A stretch of 64,000 nucleotides of DNA from Nemophila menziesii (taxonomy: Eukaryota > Streptophyta > Magnoliopsida > Boraginales > Hydrophyllaceae), in the NCBI GenBank assembly GCA_029959085.1, contig JARWIR010000005.1, positions 7,194,501-7,258,500 of the forward strand, given 5' to 3'. Positions 21,949 to 34,020 of the stretch are shown piece after piece. Each line of letters begins with the position of its first letter. Position 1 is the first letter of the stretch. The position numbers and the translations under genes were made by a program. The notes under the pieces are model-generated. The model searched no databases, had not been told where the DNA came from, and saw only the letters and a program-made list of their open reading frames with translations.

Positions 21949-22394
21949 TAAGGAATTTGAATATGAATAATGGTGTTAATATATATTTTAATTATTTTAA
22001 TTTTTATTTTTATTATTGAGGCAATTTTTTGAATATATAATGTTTTTTTTGGAATTTTCCAGTTTTAGTTTCTACTTAACTTAATTAACCTAGCATATTT
22101 TTGGATAATTTAATCATAGTTATAAACTCCATTAAAGGTCTAGGGTAAAGGTTGTATTTGTGAGTAAAACCTCACACTATCGCATTATAGAAATCAGAGA
22201 AGTATCGTGGGTACAACCCATTCAAACATATAATAGGTTTCCCTAAGAGAAACTACAAATTGAAGCCCAAAGGCTAACTAAGAGAATTTTAAAGGCCGAA
22301 CTAGAAAATAATACTAAATAAAGCCTAACTATTTTTTTTAGGGAATTTTTTTCCAACTTTACCTTTTTTTTAAATTTATTTTTTGTTTCTTCTG

Positions 22395-22850
22395 ATCGAT
22401 TGGTACATGTGGGTACAAACCGAAGTTTTATGATCGGTCTGTACCCGTGGGTATAGACCAAAGTTGGGGTTTAATACTTTTTAAGTTATGTCAAGTAATT
22501 TTTTTATTTTAGTTGCATTACAAGTCCTCTTATTTTTTTGTTTTTGTCCATGTCAAGGTATAAGAAGATCCGATGAGTCGAATATGTCCAACCCTAGGGT
22601 CTGTACCCTAGGGGCTATATCAACGCCCGTTTTGTCAAAAGTTGTCCAATAGTGTACCCCTATGACTATACCCAAGCCCAATTTATTCGCCCTCACACAC
22701 TCAAGATTCAACTACACTATAGGGGTACAGACCCTAGGATTCGTATAGACCCTAAGGGCTGTACCTAGTTCGTTTTAAGTCGTTTTTTGTTGATACAAGT
22801 ACATGTCTAATGTATAAAATAGGTCCAAAGCTGTACCCTAGGGGCTGTAC
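22395..22850. repeat. Scattered GTACCC / CCCTAGGG palindromic repeats
   Basis: Variants of TGTACCCTAGGGGCT occur at about 22601, 22763 and 22830, with related ACAGACCCTAGGATTC at about 22725. A pair GTACATGTGGGTACAAACC and GTACCCGTGGGTATAGACC lies at about 22405-22460. Spacing is irregular (30-140 bases). No coding function is evident. The rest of 21959-23080 is AT-rich and unrecognised. Confidence 0.4.
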
Positions 22851-23084
22851 CTATATCTAATCAACTCACAATATACCAATCGGATAACAAGTTTATTTTA
22901 AAAAAAAAAATTAGACCCAACTAACGTTTTGTAAAAAAACATTTTAAAGCCTATAATGGGCTAGACCTTATAACCGCAAAAACAAAAAAAAAGTCCCAAA
23001 CATTGGGCTGGACCCAAATGCTTTACCAAAACACGCTTAAAAAATAAAAAAATTCGAATAATTTCCATATCGAAAATAGTGGTG

Positions 23085-23630
23085 GGGTGATGGGAGGAGA
23101 TGATGGTGGTGTTGTTCAGGTGCTGGGGCTCGTCACAGCGGAGATGCTTCTCGTATTTTCGTCACAGTTTGGTGGTGCTCGGGCTGGTGCTGGTGCTGAC
23201 GCTGGTGCTGGTGCTCGTCACATTGGAGGTTGTGTTGGTGCTTGTACAGGTTGGTCGCGGTGGAGCGAGTGCGGATCTAGTTTGTGGTGAACAGAGATGG
23301 AGACTCAGATCTGGCATAATGGCGGTGGCGGTGTTTTTCTCGAAGCAGATCTGGTGCGGTGGTGTTGATCTCGAAGCAGCGCTGGGGCGGTGGTGTTGTT
23401 CTCAAAGCAGATCTGGTGCATGCATCTGGTGGAGAACCAAGACGAGGAGGTCCAGCAACAGCGACGGTGCGAGGTGAGAAGGTCCAGCAGCAGCGAGGTG
23501 AGGAGGTCCAGCAATGGTGGTGGTCTTCTCTGCCAGCGAGCGTTTTCTGGTGGTGGTACACTGAGCAGAGAGAACAGAGAGAGAAGGTGAGAGAGGGAGG
23601 GGAAGAGGGGGGGGGGTTACAATGAGTATA
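23085..23630. repeat. GC-rich, GGTGCT/GGTGG-rich low-complexity island
   Basis: Composition changes abruptly from AT-rich to GC-rich. GGTGCTGGTGCTGACGCTGG-type triplet runs lie at 23175-23220, repeated TCGAAGCAGATCTGGTG phrases at 23340-23420, and GGTCCAGCA repeats at 23450-23515. Open frames of 67-125 codons in several phases on both strands are expected from such sequence and show no domain. It resembles the GC-rich filler inside the hAT element at 60027-62886. It ends against a 28-bp repeat (GAGTATACACCTATTT at 23626 and 23654) in the HMA-D relic. Confidence 0.5.
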
Positions 23631-23639
23631 CACCTATTT

Positions 23640-23821
23640 CTGGTGGTGGTACAATAGAGTATACACCTATTTGTACATAAAAAAATGCAACACTAATAAG
23701 AAAGGAATTTCAGTATGAACAAATTAAAAAATTAATTCACACCTCTGCTTTTTAGTAACAATCTCTTCAATTCTTTCCGGTCAGCCTCACAACAGAGGAC
23801 GTTTACTCTCAGCACTACCGT
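23640..23821 (-). pseudogene. HMA pseudogene fragment (copy D)
   Basis: Exon 2 (23821-23743, 79 nt) is open and reads VVLRVNVLCCEADRKELKRL, so the C-x2-C site is lost. Only the first bases of exon 3 (from 23666) remain before the GC-rich island. Upstream, a copia element starts at 23847 in the intron. Beyond it the sequence resumes at 28035 with bases matching about 5090 of copy A, so exon 1 is deleted. Confidence 0.75.
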
Positions 23822-23846
23822 CTGCAATAGTACTAGAAGCACAAGT

Positions 23847-24051
23847 TGTTAGAAATTATAATTAATATATATAAGTTAGTAGTTCAAATGTTAAAAAGTT
23901 TAAATGGTCAAATGTTCAAATTGTATTACAGTTATAGATGTAACCATTAGCAGTTACTCATTGTAATATATAAGTAGATGAATCCTCCTTTGTTGATTAA
24001 TACATGAAATTATTATTCTTCTTCTTCATCATCTTTTTTTTTTTATAAACA
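23847..24051 (+). repeat. 5' LTR of copia element 1
   Basis: 205 bp, beginning TGTTAGAAATTATAATT and ending TTTATAAACA. It is the same family as the LTRs of element 3 at 46885 and 49743. Confidence 0.85.
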
Positions 24052-24115
24052 ATGATATCAGAGCCATTAAAAATATAAAATCAGAAGATTATAATTTGTA
24101 GTAGCAAATAGAAAT

Positions 24116-27100
24116 ATGTCTAAAGACACCTTTGTTCAACCGGCCATTCCTCGATTTGATGACCATATGATCATTGGAGTATGTTGATTGAAAATTTTCT
24201 ACGGTCAAAAGAATAATGGACAATTGTATAATTGGGTGTTTCCGAAGTGGATGATGAAGAAGTATTGACACAGGCTCAACAGAAGAAATTGGTGGATCAT
24301 AAATTAATGGATCTCAAGACCAAAAATTATTTGTTTCAAGCAATTAATCGATCTATTTTGAAGACAATTCTCCAAAAGGACACTTACAAACAAATTTGAG
24401 ATTCAATTAAAAAGAAATATCAAGGCTGGTCTAAGGTGAAGCGTGCACAACTTTAAACCTTGAGAAAGGATTTCGAGACACTGCAAATGAAAATGGATGA
24501 TATGGCCGTTGTTGAGAAAGTTTTGCAAACTTTGTTTCCAAAATATGATTATGTTGTATGCTCGATTGAGGAATCCAAGGATATCGATGATTAGTCGTTT
24601 GATGAACTTCAAAGATCATTATTAGTTCATGAACAAAAGATGAATCGTAACACCATCTGAAGTTCAGGATCTCAAGGCTTCTTCATTTACTTAATCTTCA
24701 AACAATATAGGAAGGGGTATAGGAAGAGGAAGAGAGCAAGGAGGACGAGGCGGCAGAGGAAATCAGGATGGTCAGTATCAACAGTATGATAAATAAAAAA
24801 TTGAATGCTACAGGTTCCATAAATTTGGTCATTATCGTTTTGAATGTTACTCCAAGCTTAGGAATGATAATAATAAAATTGAAAAGTCCAATTTTGGTGA
24901 AGAAACAAATGATTATGAAACATTATTGATGACTTATCATGATGCTTAATAACAACATCAGTTCGATGTCTGGTATGTGGATACAGGATGCAGTAACCAT
25001 ATGTTTGGAAGTAAGTCTTCTTTTACTATTTTAAATGAACATTTTAATTCTACAATATGTTTGGATGATCGTTCTACTGTGAAAGTATTGGGAAAAGGAG
25101 ATACTAATATTAAAACCAAGAATGGTTTTGTAGAAATAATTTCCAATGTTTTTTATGTTCCTGATCTAAAAGGTAATCTATGAATTGTTGGTCAATTACA
25201 AGACAAGGAATATGTAATAACAATAAAAAGGGTTCTTGTGAAATTTATGATCCCAAAAGAGGAGCGATTGATGTTGTGAAAATGTGTTCAAACAGGTTAT
25301 TTTCATTAAAGATTCAAACTTCAGAACCTTGCTTAGTGGCAGAAGTAAAAAATCTTTCGTGGCTTTGGCATTTACGCTATGGACACCTGAATTTTGGAGG
25401 ATTAAAAACTATACAAAAGAAAAGTTGGTGGAAGGTCAACCTGAAATTATTATACCATCTGAAGTGTGTAATGAATGTATTGTTAGCAAACAACATCGTT
25501 AACCATTTCCTTGGAAAAAAACTTGGAGAGTGAAAAAGGTTTTGGAGTTGATTTGATATTTGTGAACCAATAAATCTAACATCCAATGGAGGTAAAATAT
25601 ATTTTATTACCTTCATTGATGATTATACTCTAAAAACATGGGTTTATTTTTTTACAGGAAAAATATGAAGATTTTACAACATTTAAAAGTTTCAAAGCAC
25701 GTGTATAAAATGAATCAGAAATATTTATTAAAAGTTTTCGCACAGATCGTGGAGAATAATATTTTTCTAAAGAGTTTGATGTTTATTGTAATGAACATGT
25801 TATACGAAAGGAACTCACAACTGCATATACATCTAAGCAAAATGGTGTATAAGAAAGAAAAAATAGAACTATTCTCAATACGGTGCGAAGTTTGATAGCA
25901 AGAGAGAAAATTCCAAAACCTTTTTGGTCTAAGGCTGTACATTGGAGCATTCATGTACTGAATAGAATTCCTACATTTGTTGTTCAAAATATGACACCTG
26001 AAGAGGTTTGGAGTGGTCGTAAACCGATTGTAGATTACTTCTAAATATTTGGTTGTATTGCTTATGCTCACAATCCAGAAGAGAAAAGAAAGAAGCTAGA
26101 TGATAAAAGTGAAAGATGTATCTTTCTTGGTGTAAGTAAAACATCTAAAGCGTACACATTAAACAATCTGATTGCAACTTTTTTTATTATTAGTCGAGAT
26201 ATAATAATTGATGAAGAAAAGATATGGTATTAAGATAATCAACTACCCACTCAAATAACTTCTGAAGAATAAAGGTCGCAACCTTTACCATCAGAAACTT
26301 CAGAAACTCCAAAAGCTAATATTGGAGAAAATTCAGCATTTGAAACAATTCAAACAAGTCGGGTGCGGAAAAGACCTGCTTGGGAGGGTGATTATGAGGT
26401 ATCTGAGATCAATCAATATGATGATCAAGTATCTCTTTTTGCATTGTTTTCAGATTCTGATCCTACTATATTTGAAGAGGTTATACAAGATAATAAAGGA
26501 AAAAAGGCAAAGGATGCATAATTTATTCTATTGAGAAAAATTATACATGGGTGCTAACAAATCTTCCAGATGGACATAAGACAATTGGTGTCAAATGGGT
26601 TTACAAGACAAAGTTGAATGAAAGAGGAGAGGTTTATAAGTACAAGGCTCGTCTTGTTGGAAAAAGCTATAAAAAAGAATATGGTGTCGATTATACAGAG
26701 GTGTATGCTCCTGTGGCAAGGCTTGACACTATTCGGTTAGTATTATCAACTGCAACTCAACACTCATGGCTTGTATATCAACTTGATGGAAAGTCAACAT
26801 TTTTACATGGAAAACTGGAAGAAGAAGTATATGTTGATCAACCTCCTGGTTATATACAAAAAGGTCACGAAAATCAGGTATATAAATTGAAAAAGGCTTT
26901 ATATGGACTAAAACAAGCACCTAGAGCTTGGTATAGTCGTATAAATGATTACTTAGTAAAAGAAAGATTTATTAAGTGTCTTATGAGCATTCGTTTTATA
27001 CGAATATCGGTGGCGGTGGAAAAATGTTTATAATGTGCTTATATGTTGATGACTTAATTTATGTTAGTAATGATGGAGCCATGTTTGATAATTTATAGAA

Positions 27101-27916
27101 TTCTATGATGAAAGAATTTGGTATGATGGATTTAGGACTAATGCAATATTTTCTTGGCATTGAAGTATTGCAATCTCCTGCTGGTATTTTCATTTCACAA
27201 AGAAAATATATTTTTATGTTTTAGACAGATTTGAAATGAATGGTTGTAATCCTATCTTGACTCCATCTGAGTTGGCCTAAAACTCACCAAGAAGGTAAAT
27301 GCTACATTGTACAAGAAGATCGTTGGGAATCTTATGCATTTGACATCCACAAGACCAGATATCATGTATGATGTGATTTCAATTAGTAGATACATGGAGA
27401 ATCTATATGAAGTGCATTATCTAGCAGCGAAGAGAATTTTACGTTATTTAAAAGGCACAACTGATTTTGGAATTATGTAAAAAGGTTGGTTGGTTTTTTC
27501 TAATAGTGATTATGCTGGTGACATTGATGACAAAAAACACATCTGGTTTTGTGTTTTTAATGAATTATGGAGCTATGTTATGGTCCTAAAAAAAAGCAAC
27601 AAATTGTTATCTATCAACTACTAAAGCAGAATATGTTGCTGCAACATTGGGTTCATGTCAGGCAATTTGGTTGCGAAGATTACTTAAGATAATAAAAAAT
27701 AATCAGGATGGTCCAACAACAATTTATTGTGATAATATATCTGCAGTAAAATTGTCAAAGAATCCAGTTTTACATGGAATGAGCAAACACATTGATGTAC
27801 GCTATCACTTTCTACGTGATTTATGCAACAAAGGTCTTATTGAGTTGGTATTCTGCAAAAGTGAAGATCAGATTACAGAGTTGTTAATCAAACCATTGAA
27901 GACTCCAAATTTTTGA
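24116..27916 (+). pseudogene. Copia gag-pol remains (element 1)
   Basis: Gag starts near 24116 (MSKDTFVQPAIPRFD) with early stops. The Arg/Gly-rich linker lies near 24720-24770. Protease carries the active-site motif DTGCSNHM at about 24980-25003. The GAG-pre-integrase His/Cys region is LWHLRYGHLNFGG with a distal CNEC. Integrase remnants lie at 25560-26100. Reverse transcriptase opens at 26551 ([31 protein letters not shown]) with the catalytic YVDD near 27040. RNase H ends at 27916 (YCDNISAVKLSKNPVLHG). Numerous stops and frameshifts make it inactive. Confidence 0.9.
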
Positions 27917-28000
27917 AAACTAAGAAGAATGCTTGGTGTGTGTTCCGTGTCTGACAACAAAAGTTAAACTGACTTCTGTAGATTTCAGTTTAAGGAAGGA

Positions 28001-28034
28001 TGTTAGAATTTATAATTAATATATATAAGTTAGT
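28001..28034 (+). repeat. Truncated 3' LTR of copia element 1
   Basis: Only the first 34 bases (TGTTAGAATTTATAATT through AAGTTAGT) remain before the sequence joins HMA-type intron sequence. The loss is a deletion, not a normal LTR end. Confidence 0.8.
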
Positions 28035-28125
28035 TATCATTGAACAAACCTTCCTAATATAGTTATATATATAGTTGCTATTACACAAATTTTTAAATTA
28101 ACGTAAACATGGTCGTTTTATTTTA

Positions 28126-28320
28126 TAAATAATAATATATACCAACAAAAATCATACCACCTAATATCACCCATGACGTGATGTAAATTAGTGGGTAAAT
28201 CGGTAATTAGATTAAGAAAATTAATAAAGTAACGATTTATTGTCAACCAATTCACGTCAAATCATGGATGGTATATTGGAAGATATGATTTTAGGCGGTA
28301 TATATCATTACTTATAAAAT
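28126..28320. mobile_element. MITE with inverted repeats of about 33 bp (block X copy)
   Basis: The left end TTTATAAATAATAATATATA and right end TATATATCATTACTTATAAA are near inverted repeats. The inner ATCATACCACCTAA pairs with TTAGGCGGTATA. The sister copy is at 50702-50908. Confidence 0.55.
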
Positions 28321-28499
28321 ACCTCTGAGAGAACAAGCGACGGGTGAATTTTATTTAAGCTTCAATAATTTTTCGATTTGGTTTGACACTTAATAAAGTG
28401 AGGCAGCGACCAAATTTCGTCAAGCAAACGTACTCTCGAAATTAACGTTCTTCGATGGAGACTCCACATCACATACTCTGCCCGCTTGTTTCTACAGAT

Positions 28500-29300
28500 T
28501 CCGGATACTCACAACAACCCATGTTTCTTATAAAAGGTAATCACCTACTTCACACTCACATAGGTGATATTCACGAATGTCTGTCCAATGTAGACTACTC
28601 CTCTACAGCCTTGAGATCATTAGAACTATATAACTCAACCTAATCACGTGTCGTCAAATTCAACAAGTTTGTTCGCACTAGGATTTCTCCTTAGGGTATG
28701 AGATCATCAAGAAATACGGTCAATCATTATTTGTATCAATGTACTTTCTCACTAGGATCACCCATCTTATATTATGAATTTATTAAGCGTAAGACTCATG
28801 CTTAATGTATTCATGAAATCAGTTCTCACTAGGACCACCCAAGTTGGATATGAACTTGGTTAGGGATCTAACTCTTCCTTAAGTCAATTGTTGGTGAATT
28901 CATCATACTCGTCTCAACCAAACTATTATTCAATGTTTATGAATTATTAAGAATACTTAAACTCAACCTTTACTCAAACAGTCGGTGAATACATCACGTA
29001 TGTCTCATTAGGACTACCATTTAATAATTATAAATTAATTAAGACTCAATATTTACTTAACAGACTGTGAATTCACCACATATGTCTCAATATGACTACC
29101 ATTTAATGGCTATGAATTCATTAAGAGGTATCAAACTCAACCCTTAATCAATACTTGATTAATTCACCACGTCTGTCTCAACATGACTACCATTTGATGG
29201 ATATACCCAACCTTAATTCAACGTATATGAATTCATCAAGTTTGTCTTGATAGGTTTATGAATTCACTAAGAGTTGTAAATTCATTTGCAATGTGTATTC
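28500..29300. repeat. 91-bp tandem array, copy 2
   Basis: Same unit as at 16100-16790, with GTCTCAACATGACTACCATT recurring at about 29085 and 29180 and diverged versions upstream. Units are more degraded here. Confidence 0.65.
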
Positions 29301-29442
29301 CATAGGTAAGAGAAGGTAGTGCATCATATGGGATCGATCGTTATATGTCGTTCATCAATGGATTTTAACCATATCCCCATCAATATTTATAAGATCATTG
29401 TCCCATTTAACCATTCTTTTTGGTGAAACCTTAAAATACTTA

Positions 29443-29633
29443 GAGTAATGATATATGTCACCCCTTTTCATGTCACCCTTTTATCACCCTTCTATATATA
29501 TGTATTGATTTCTTTGAATAGAAGATAGAGAAAATTTAAATAGGATAGACAAATCAATTCATTGGTCCATGTAAGCATACACGTAGGAGGTGATAAAAGG
29601 GTGATACAAAAAGGGTGACAAATATCATTACTC
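29443..29633. mobile_element. MITE with long inverted repeats and 9-bp target duplication
   Basis: AAATACTTA flanks it at 29434-29442 and 29634-29642. Ends GAGTAATGATATATGTCACC and its near complement form inverted repeats of about 45 bp ending in CACCCTTTTATCACC. Block Y has the empty site (AAATTACTTAAG near 51985). The 9-bp duplication and long repeats suggest a Mutator-type element. Confidence 0.75.
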
Positions 29634-30339
29634 AAATACTTAAGGCTTGAATTTTCCTATTGAACCATCAGGTGTCAATTTAGAAATTCACTTTCTATTA
29701 ATTATTTTACTACCCACAGACAAATCCATCAAACCATAGGTTTGATAGTGAAATCTCTATTTCACTATTAAAGGCTTCTTACCAAAGCTAGCATCCATTG
29801 GTAGTATCATCAAACATCTTAGGTGATTTTCTCAATACAAGATCATGCTACTCTCTCCTACTATCTCTATGGGAAAGTCCTCAATGATGAGGAGAGTCAT
29901 AATGTTTGGTCTAAAATTGGATTCCATTCGATGTCTCTTACTACTTATGGGTTCATTATTAGGTGTAATCTCAAAACTGGAGAAGGACATACTAGAAGTT
30001 ATATATCACTAGCATTCTTGTTAGTAGGCGAGTTATTACTACCATATAATAACACCAAAATAAGTATTATTAATTAAAGTAAACATATTCACAAATATTC
30101 AAGCATTTCCAGATTCACATACATGACTTATCACATAAGAGTACGAATCTATATGTAGTAAATATAATCTATTATTAACTATTTCAAAGGTGGGTAGGCA
30201 AACCATGGCCAGACACACCTACATTCTTGTGTAATTTAGGTTACGTAGAATACCTTTCCATAACACAAAGGTTTTAACTAGAATTTTATGGGTTATCATG
30301 TTAAGCACATAACGTTTTATAAGACATCTTCCCCACACA

Positions 30340-30730
30340 ATTGGACAATCATGAATGTCTTGACATGACATTCATCAAAATTAAAAGATCTACTCATTCT
30401 TTTAGTTATGCCATTTTAATAGGGTGTATAAGGTGATCTAAGTTCATCTACAATCCTATTAGTTTCACAAAACTTTATGAGCTGCTGTAACTTTATTCTC
30501 CACCCTTAAGTCTCTTGACCTTATACACTAGTTCTAACAACTAGGTCTCTTAATGGTCATGTATTAAAAGGTCTTTTAACATGCTTTTTTCTCTTTATGC
30601 ATTTTTTACATTTGACAAAACTATTAACTATGCTAGTAAATTTAAAAGCATTTATCCCTTTTTAAAAATTTCAACAAGTCATATAAAACATTGTCACACC
30701 GGATATTAAAAGACTTATAAACACAATCAT
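30340..30730 (-). pseudogene. Copia integrase relic (block X)
   Basis: On the minus strand, pieces equivalent to the integrase catalytic region are legible in shifting frames: a GGEY-like segment near 30500, TNRIVDEL and a PYTPxQNG-like segment near 30440-30410. Stops are frequent. The rest of 29900-30960 is uninformative. Confidence 0.55.
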
Positions 30731-30964
30731 ATATATTTAGAAAGGATGTTTAAAGTTAAAGGGACCCCCAGTCACACTTATCATACTATATGATGATTGT
30801 TATCCCCCCCCCCCCCCACCCACTAAATAACCAAGGTTTTATCCTACTCCACTTAGAGGAAAAGCCGATACACAATAATATGAGGGAAACTAGCCAACAT
30901 CACATATGGAAAGGTTTAAGACATCTAGTGAGCACATAAGTGGTAGCTAAGCATGATAACCTTT

Positions 30965-31158
30965 GTTGACCACTACAGTGGTCGGTGAAGGTCAGTGGTC
31001 GGCAGAGGTAACCAATAGTCTCTAACAGGTACCCTTAACGACGAGACAATGATGACCAACCTTTGGAGACCACAAACGACCGCTAAAACCTCAAAGACTG
31101 ATTTATGCACCTCTAGAGACTACCTAGGTGGTCGCTAATGGCAAATTCTGTATTAGTG
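30965..31158 (-). mobile_element. CACTA-type transposon end (block X)
   Basis: Read on the minus strand the segment starts CACTAATACAGAATTTGCC at 31158, then repeats GCGACCACC/GTGGTCG motifs down to about 30965 (for example GACCACTACAGTGGTCGG). A CACTA terminus followed by short subterminal repeats is typical of En/Spm elements. The other end was not located. Confidence 0.5.
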
Positions 31159-31468
31159 TGTTTATTCGTAGTCGACGTGTATTCATCAAAAGAAAGACAA
31201 ATCTACATGTAGAAATTAAACCTTTTTTAGTTTCTTTTTGGATTGATGTACTTGAAATAGATGGCATACCCACAACAGAATGAAATGAAGAGAAATTAAA
31301 ATATATTATCTTTAAAATGAAATCTATGCTTATTATTCAAAAGATAGAAACGACACTTCAAATAAGTATCACCAATGATAGTTTCCAAAGCTAGAGGAAC
31401 TAGACATAGAATGGCCAGGATAAACACCATGAAAAACCCCATGCCATAAATGGACAATTATACGAAAT

Positions 31469-31919
31469 CTACTGATGAGCCCCCAAGTCAGTTTCGTGCG
31501 TCTTAGTAATCTTTTCATCTATATAATTCTCTTCGATGTATTCAGATTCAATTTTTATTCCCATTTTTTTTTCAATGAAGTTAATGAGTATCTCGGATTC
31601 TACTACGCCAGTAATATGTATTAGCTTCTCTTCTTTTTCTACATCAACACAGTGTACACCTAATTGTACAAAAGAAATGCAACACTAATAAGCAAGGAAT
31701 TTCAAAATGAAAAAATTATAAGTATAAAACACACCTTTGATTCTTAGTAAGGATTTCTCCAATGTTTTTGGGCATTCTATTAAACAGTCGTTGTTTACTC
31801 TTGGCGTTACAGACTGCAATATTACAGAAGCACATGTTGGTAAGAAATGTAACAATTCTATTTAAACGAAGTGTAATTTTAGTGTTAAATTAAGAAATTA
31901 TCACCTTAAGGTTTCTCAT
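31469..31919 (-). CDS. Short HMA-domain protein (copy E), 94 residues
   Basis: Exons 31919-31905, 31813-31735 and 31659-31469 join in frame with intact GT-AG sites. The product keeps the full beta-alpha-beta HMA core (PRVNNDCLIECPKTLEKSLL, then LIHITGVVESEILINFIEKK) but stops soon after, without the long linker and Gly/Tyr tail of copy A. The metal site has C-x3-C spacing in place of C-x2-C. It may be a metal-independent HMA module or a decaying copy with its frame still open by chance. Expression is unknown. Confidence 0.5.
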
Positions 31920-32205
31920 TACAAAATGCTAGAGCAGCTCGGCGATTGCGCACCACACTATAAAATCAAAGCTATTAAGTTTCAAGAATTTTTCTCTAAC
32001 AAAGTATCAATTACAATTTTGAATTTATTTACTATGAGCATTATTTTTGTCATGCTAGACTAATTTTTTTCTTTCAAAATAATAATTTTAAACAACACAA
32101 TAGAAAAAAAATAAAATGTAACAAAACATTAAAAATGCAGAAGTATTAAAAGAAAATCTAACAAAATAAAAACAAATCTAGAGAAAAAAAATATGAGTTT
32201 ACTAA

Positions 32206-32434
32206 GGGCCCGTTTGGAAGTGCTTATTTTAGAGTAAAAAGCGCTTTTAGAATAAAATTCAAAATTTTAAAAAATTATTAAAAATTATTTTGAAATCTTA
32301 AATTATTTTAAGTGCTTTTTTTGAGAAGCACCTATTTGGTGCTTTTCATAAAAGTGCTTTTGAAAATCAAAAAAACTCTAAAAATACTAAAAGCACTTTT
32401 AAGTGCTTCTCCAAAAAAGCACTTCCAAACGGGC
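32206..32434. mobile_element. hAT-type MITE in the HMA-E upstream intron
   Basis: Terminal inverted repeats GGCCCGTTTGGAAGTGCTT and AAGCACTTCCAAACGGGC, flanked by ACTAA on both sides (32201-32205 and 32435-32439). The interior carries AAAAGCGCTTTT-like hairpins. Block Y shows the empty site (GAGTTTTCTCGCTCACC near 54515). Confidence 0.8.
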
Positions 32435-32490
32435 ACTAACTCACCTTAACTTAGTTTGCTTGCACAAGTTAAAGGTATTATAAAATGAAG

Positions 32491-32685
32491 TTGAGTAGTG
32501 ATAAACATTATCATTTTATAATGTCTATTTATCACCCCCTACGTGTCTGCTTACACGACCCAATGGAATAATTTATCTATCCTAATTAATCTTTAATTAT
32601 TTTTCCTTTAAGAAAATTCTAAACATGTATATAGAAAGATGATAAAAGAGTGATATGAAAAGGGGTGCCGACTATAACCACTCAA
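32491..32685. mobile_element. MITE with TTGAGTAGTGAT ends (block X)
   Basis: Left TTGAGTAGTGATAAACATTA pairs with right ATAACCACTCAA, and inner TTTATCACCCC pairs with GGGGTG. It is related to the element at 29443 but older, and is shared with block Y (54577-54769). Confidence 0.55.
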
Positions 32686-32699
32686 CGAAGATAAATAAA

Positions 32700-34020
32700 C
32701 TATGGTCATTTTATTATTTTGGAATACTTATTTTAAAAAGTCTAAAATTAAATTTGATGCCTAATAAGGTTTTACTCGTCAAAATATACTCATAAAAGGT
32801 ATGGATTTGAACATAAAAACTTGATAGGTATTTATAATAAAATTTTGATAGGTATTTACATATTACATATAGTCCTTTTGTGGTCAATCTATTATTTATT
32901 AAATATTTTATGGTCAATCGTCTTTTATTTTATTACTATATATATTAATTTAAATATTTAGTTTAATCTTTTTTACTTATATGGATCTATTTTTCTCCTA
33001 TAATTAAAGAAAGGGGGGAATGACTCAAACAATTAAAACTCAATAAACTTTTTCAAAATATCCAATTTATTTTTAACTAATATTTATCAACAAAAAATCA
33101 AGATATAGTAGAAAATTCATCGTACCTAAAGGTTCTTGGACAAAAATTAATTAAAAAATTATTATTAAATTTGAGTGCCTTACACATAGAAGGAACAACT
33201 ATTGATTTATTATACTTTCATAATATTATCCAGAATTGTGTTTCGAAAGTTGTAGTATAACGTGATTTAGAATTAGTTATACTTATGAGAGCTTGATGGT
33301 AGTAATTAGTTGGCATAAATCGTTGTTAAAGCCACAAATGTTGAAAAACACCATCATTCGACTTTGGTTATTATTAAACAGATGGTTATATTTTTTTCTT
33401 CCTGGTCTTTGCAATATTATACATATGGGTCTTCTTCTTTTATATCCTTGTACAAGTTATCAATATGCTCGGATGAATAAAAAATCATATAGTTCACTAT
33501 CATCACTACGGTTATCGGACGATTTTTTTAGAATTTGGAGACCTATATTGTATTTCTAAGAATTTAGGTATATTTGGCAATTTCACATAAAACAGGGACC
33601 AATGGTGCAAGTATCCTTTAATATATTCGCAGTATAGTGGTGTATATCACTTTAAAGATGGTGAGCCCACATATACTGTAAAATATATTCGCATAGTTAA
33701 CACATGAACATATTGGCTAGTTTTTACAGTCGAGTTTTGAATTCGATAGATCGTTGACGATCATCAATTGAATAACATAACTCGTCAGATCGTTAGCGAA
33801 CATAAATTGACTATATATTTTATTAACTCGTCATATAGTTATACTAATCACCCCTCCCAAATTCTTATTCATAATTAGTAATTACACCCATCAAATATCT
33901 CACATTTGATCACAAAATACTCCATTATAGATGCCCTTTTTATAAAGGCAAGGAAAAAAATGGAGATATAAAAACAAAGGACGTAATAAAATAAATTGTT
34001 TACTAAATCAACATTACATA
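32700..34020. other. AT-rich spacer shared by blocks X and Y
   Basis: No coding motif could be identified. The open frame at 33293-33559 is not preserved in block Y and is probably chance. Confidence 0.4.

Larger units (their letters stand above)
23847..28034 (+). mobile_element. Ty1/copia element 1, with a truncated 3' LTR
   Basis: The 5' LTR (23847-24051, TGTTAG...AAACA) is followed by a primer-binding site variant ATGATATCAGAGCC, near the initiator-tRNA-Met type. A purine tract AAGGAAGGA at 27992-28000 precedes the start of the 3' LTR. The internal region holds gag, protease, integrase, reverse transcriptase and RNase H in copia order, all disrupted by stops. It sits in the HMA-D intron, in the direction opposite to that gene. 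Confidence 0.9.

Noticed and set aside
23087..23633. Overlapping 60-125 codon frames on both strands
   Set aside because: Repetitive GC-rich sequence lacks stops in many frames by composition; no domain or conserved start was seen.
30804..30820. C-tract near 30806 as a polypurine tract
   Set aside because: No LTR start adjoins it on either strand and block Y lacks it; treated as a homopolymer.
33293..33559. 88-codon plus-strand frame
   Set aside because: The matching segment of block Y (about 55500-55760) does not keep the frame, so it is probably chance.
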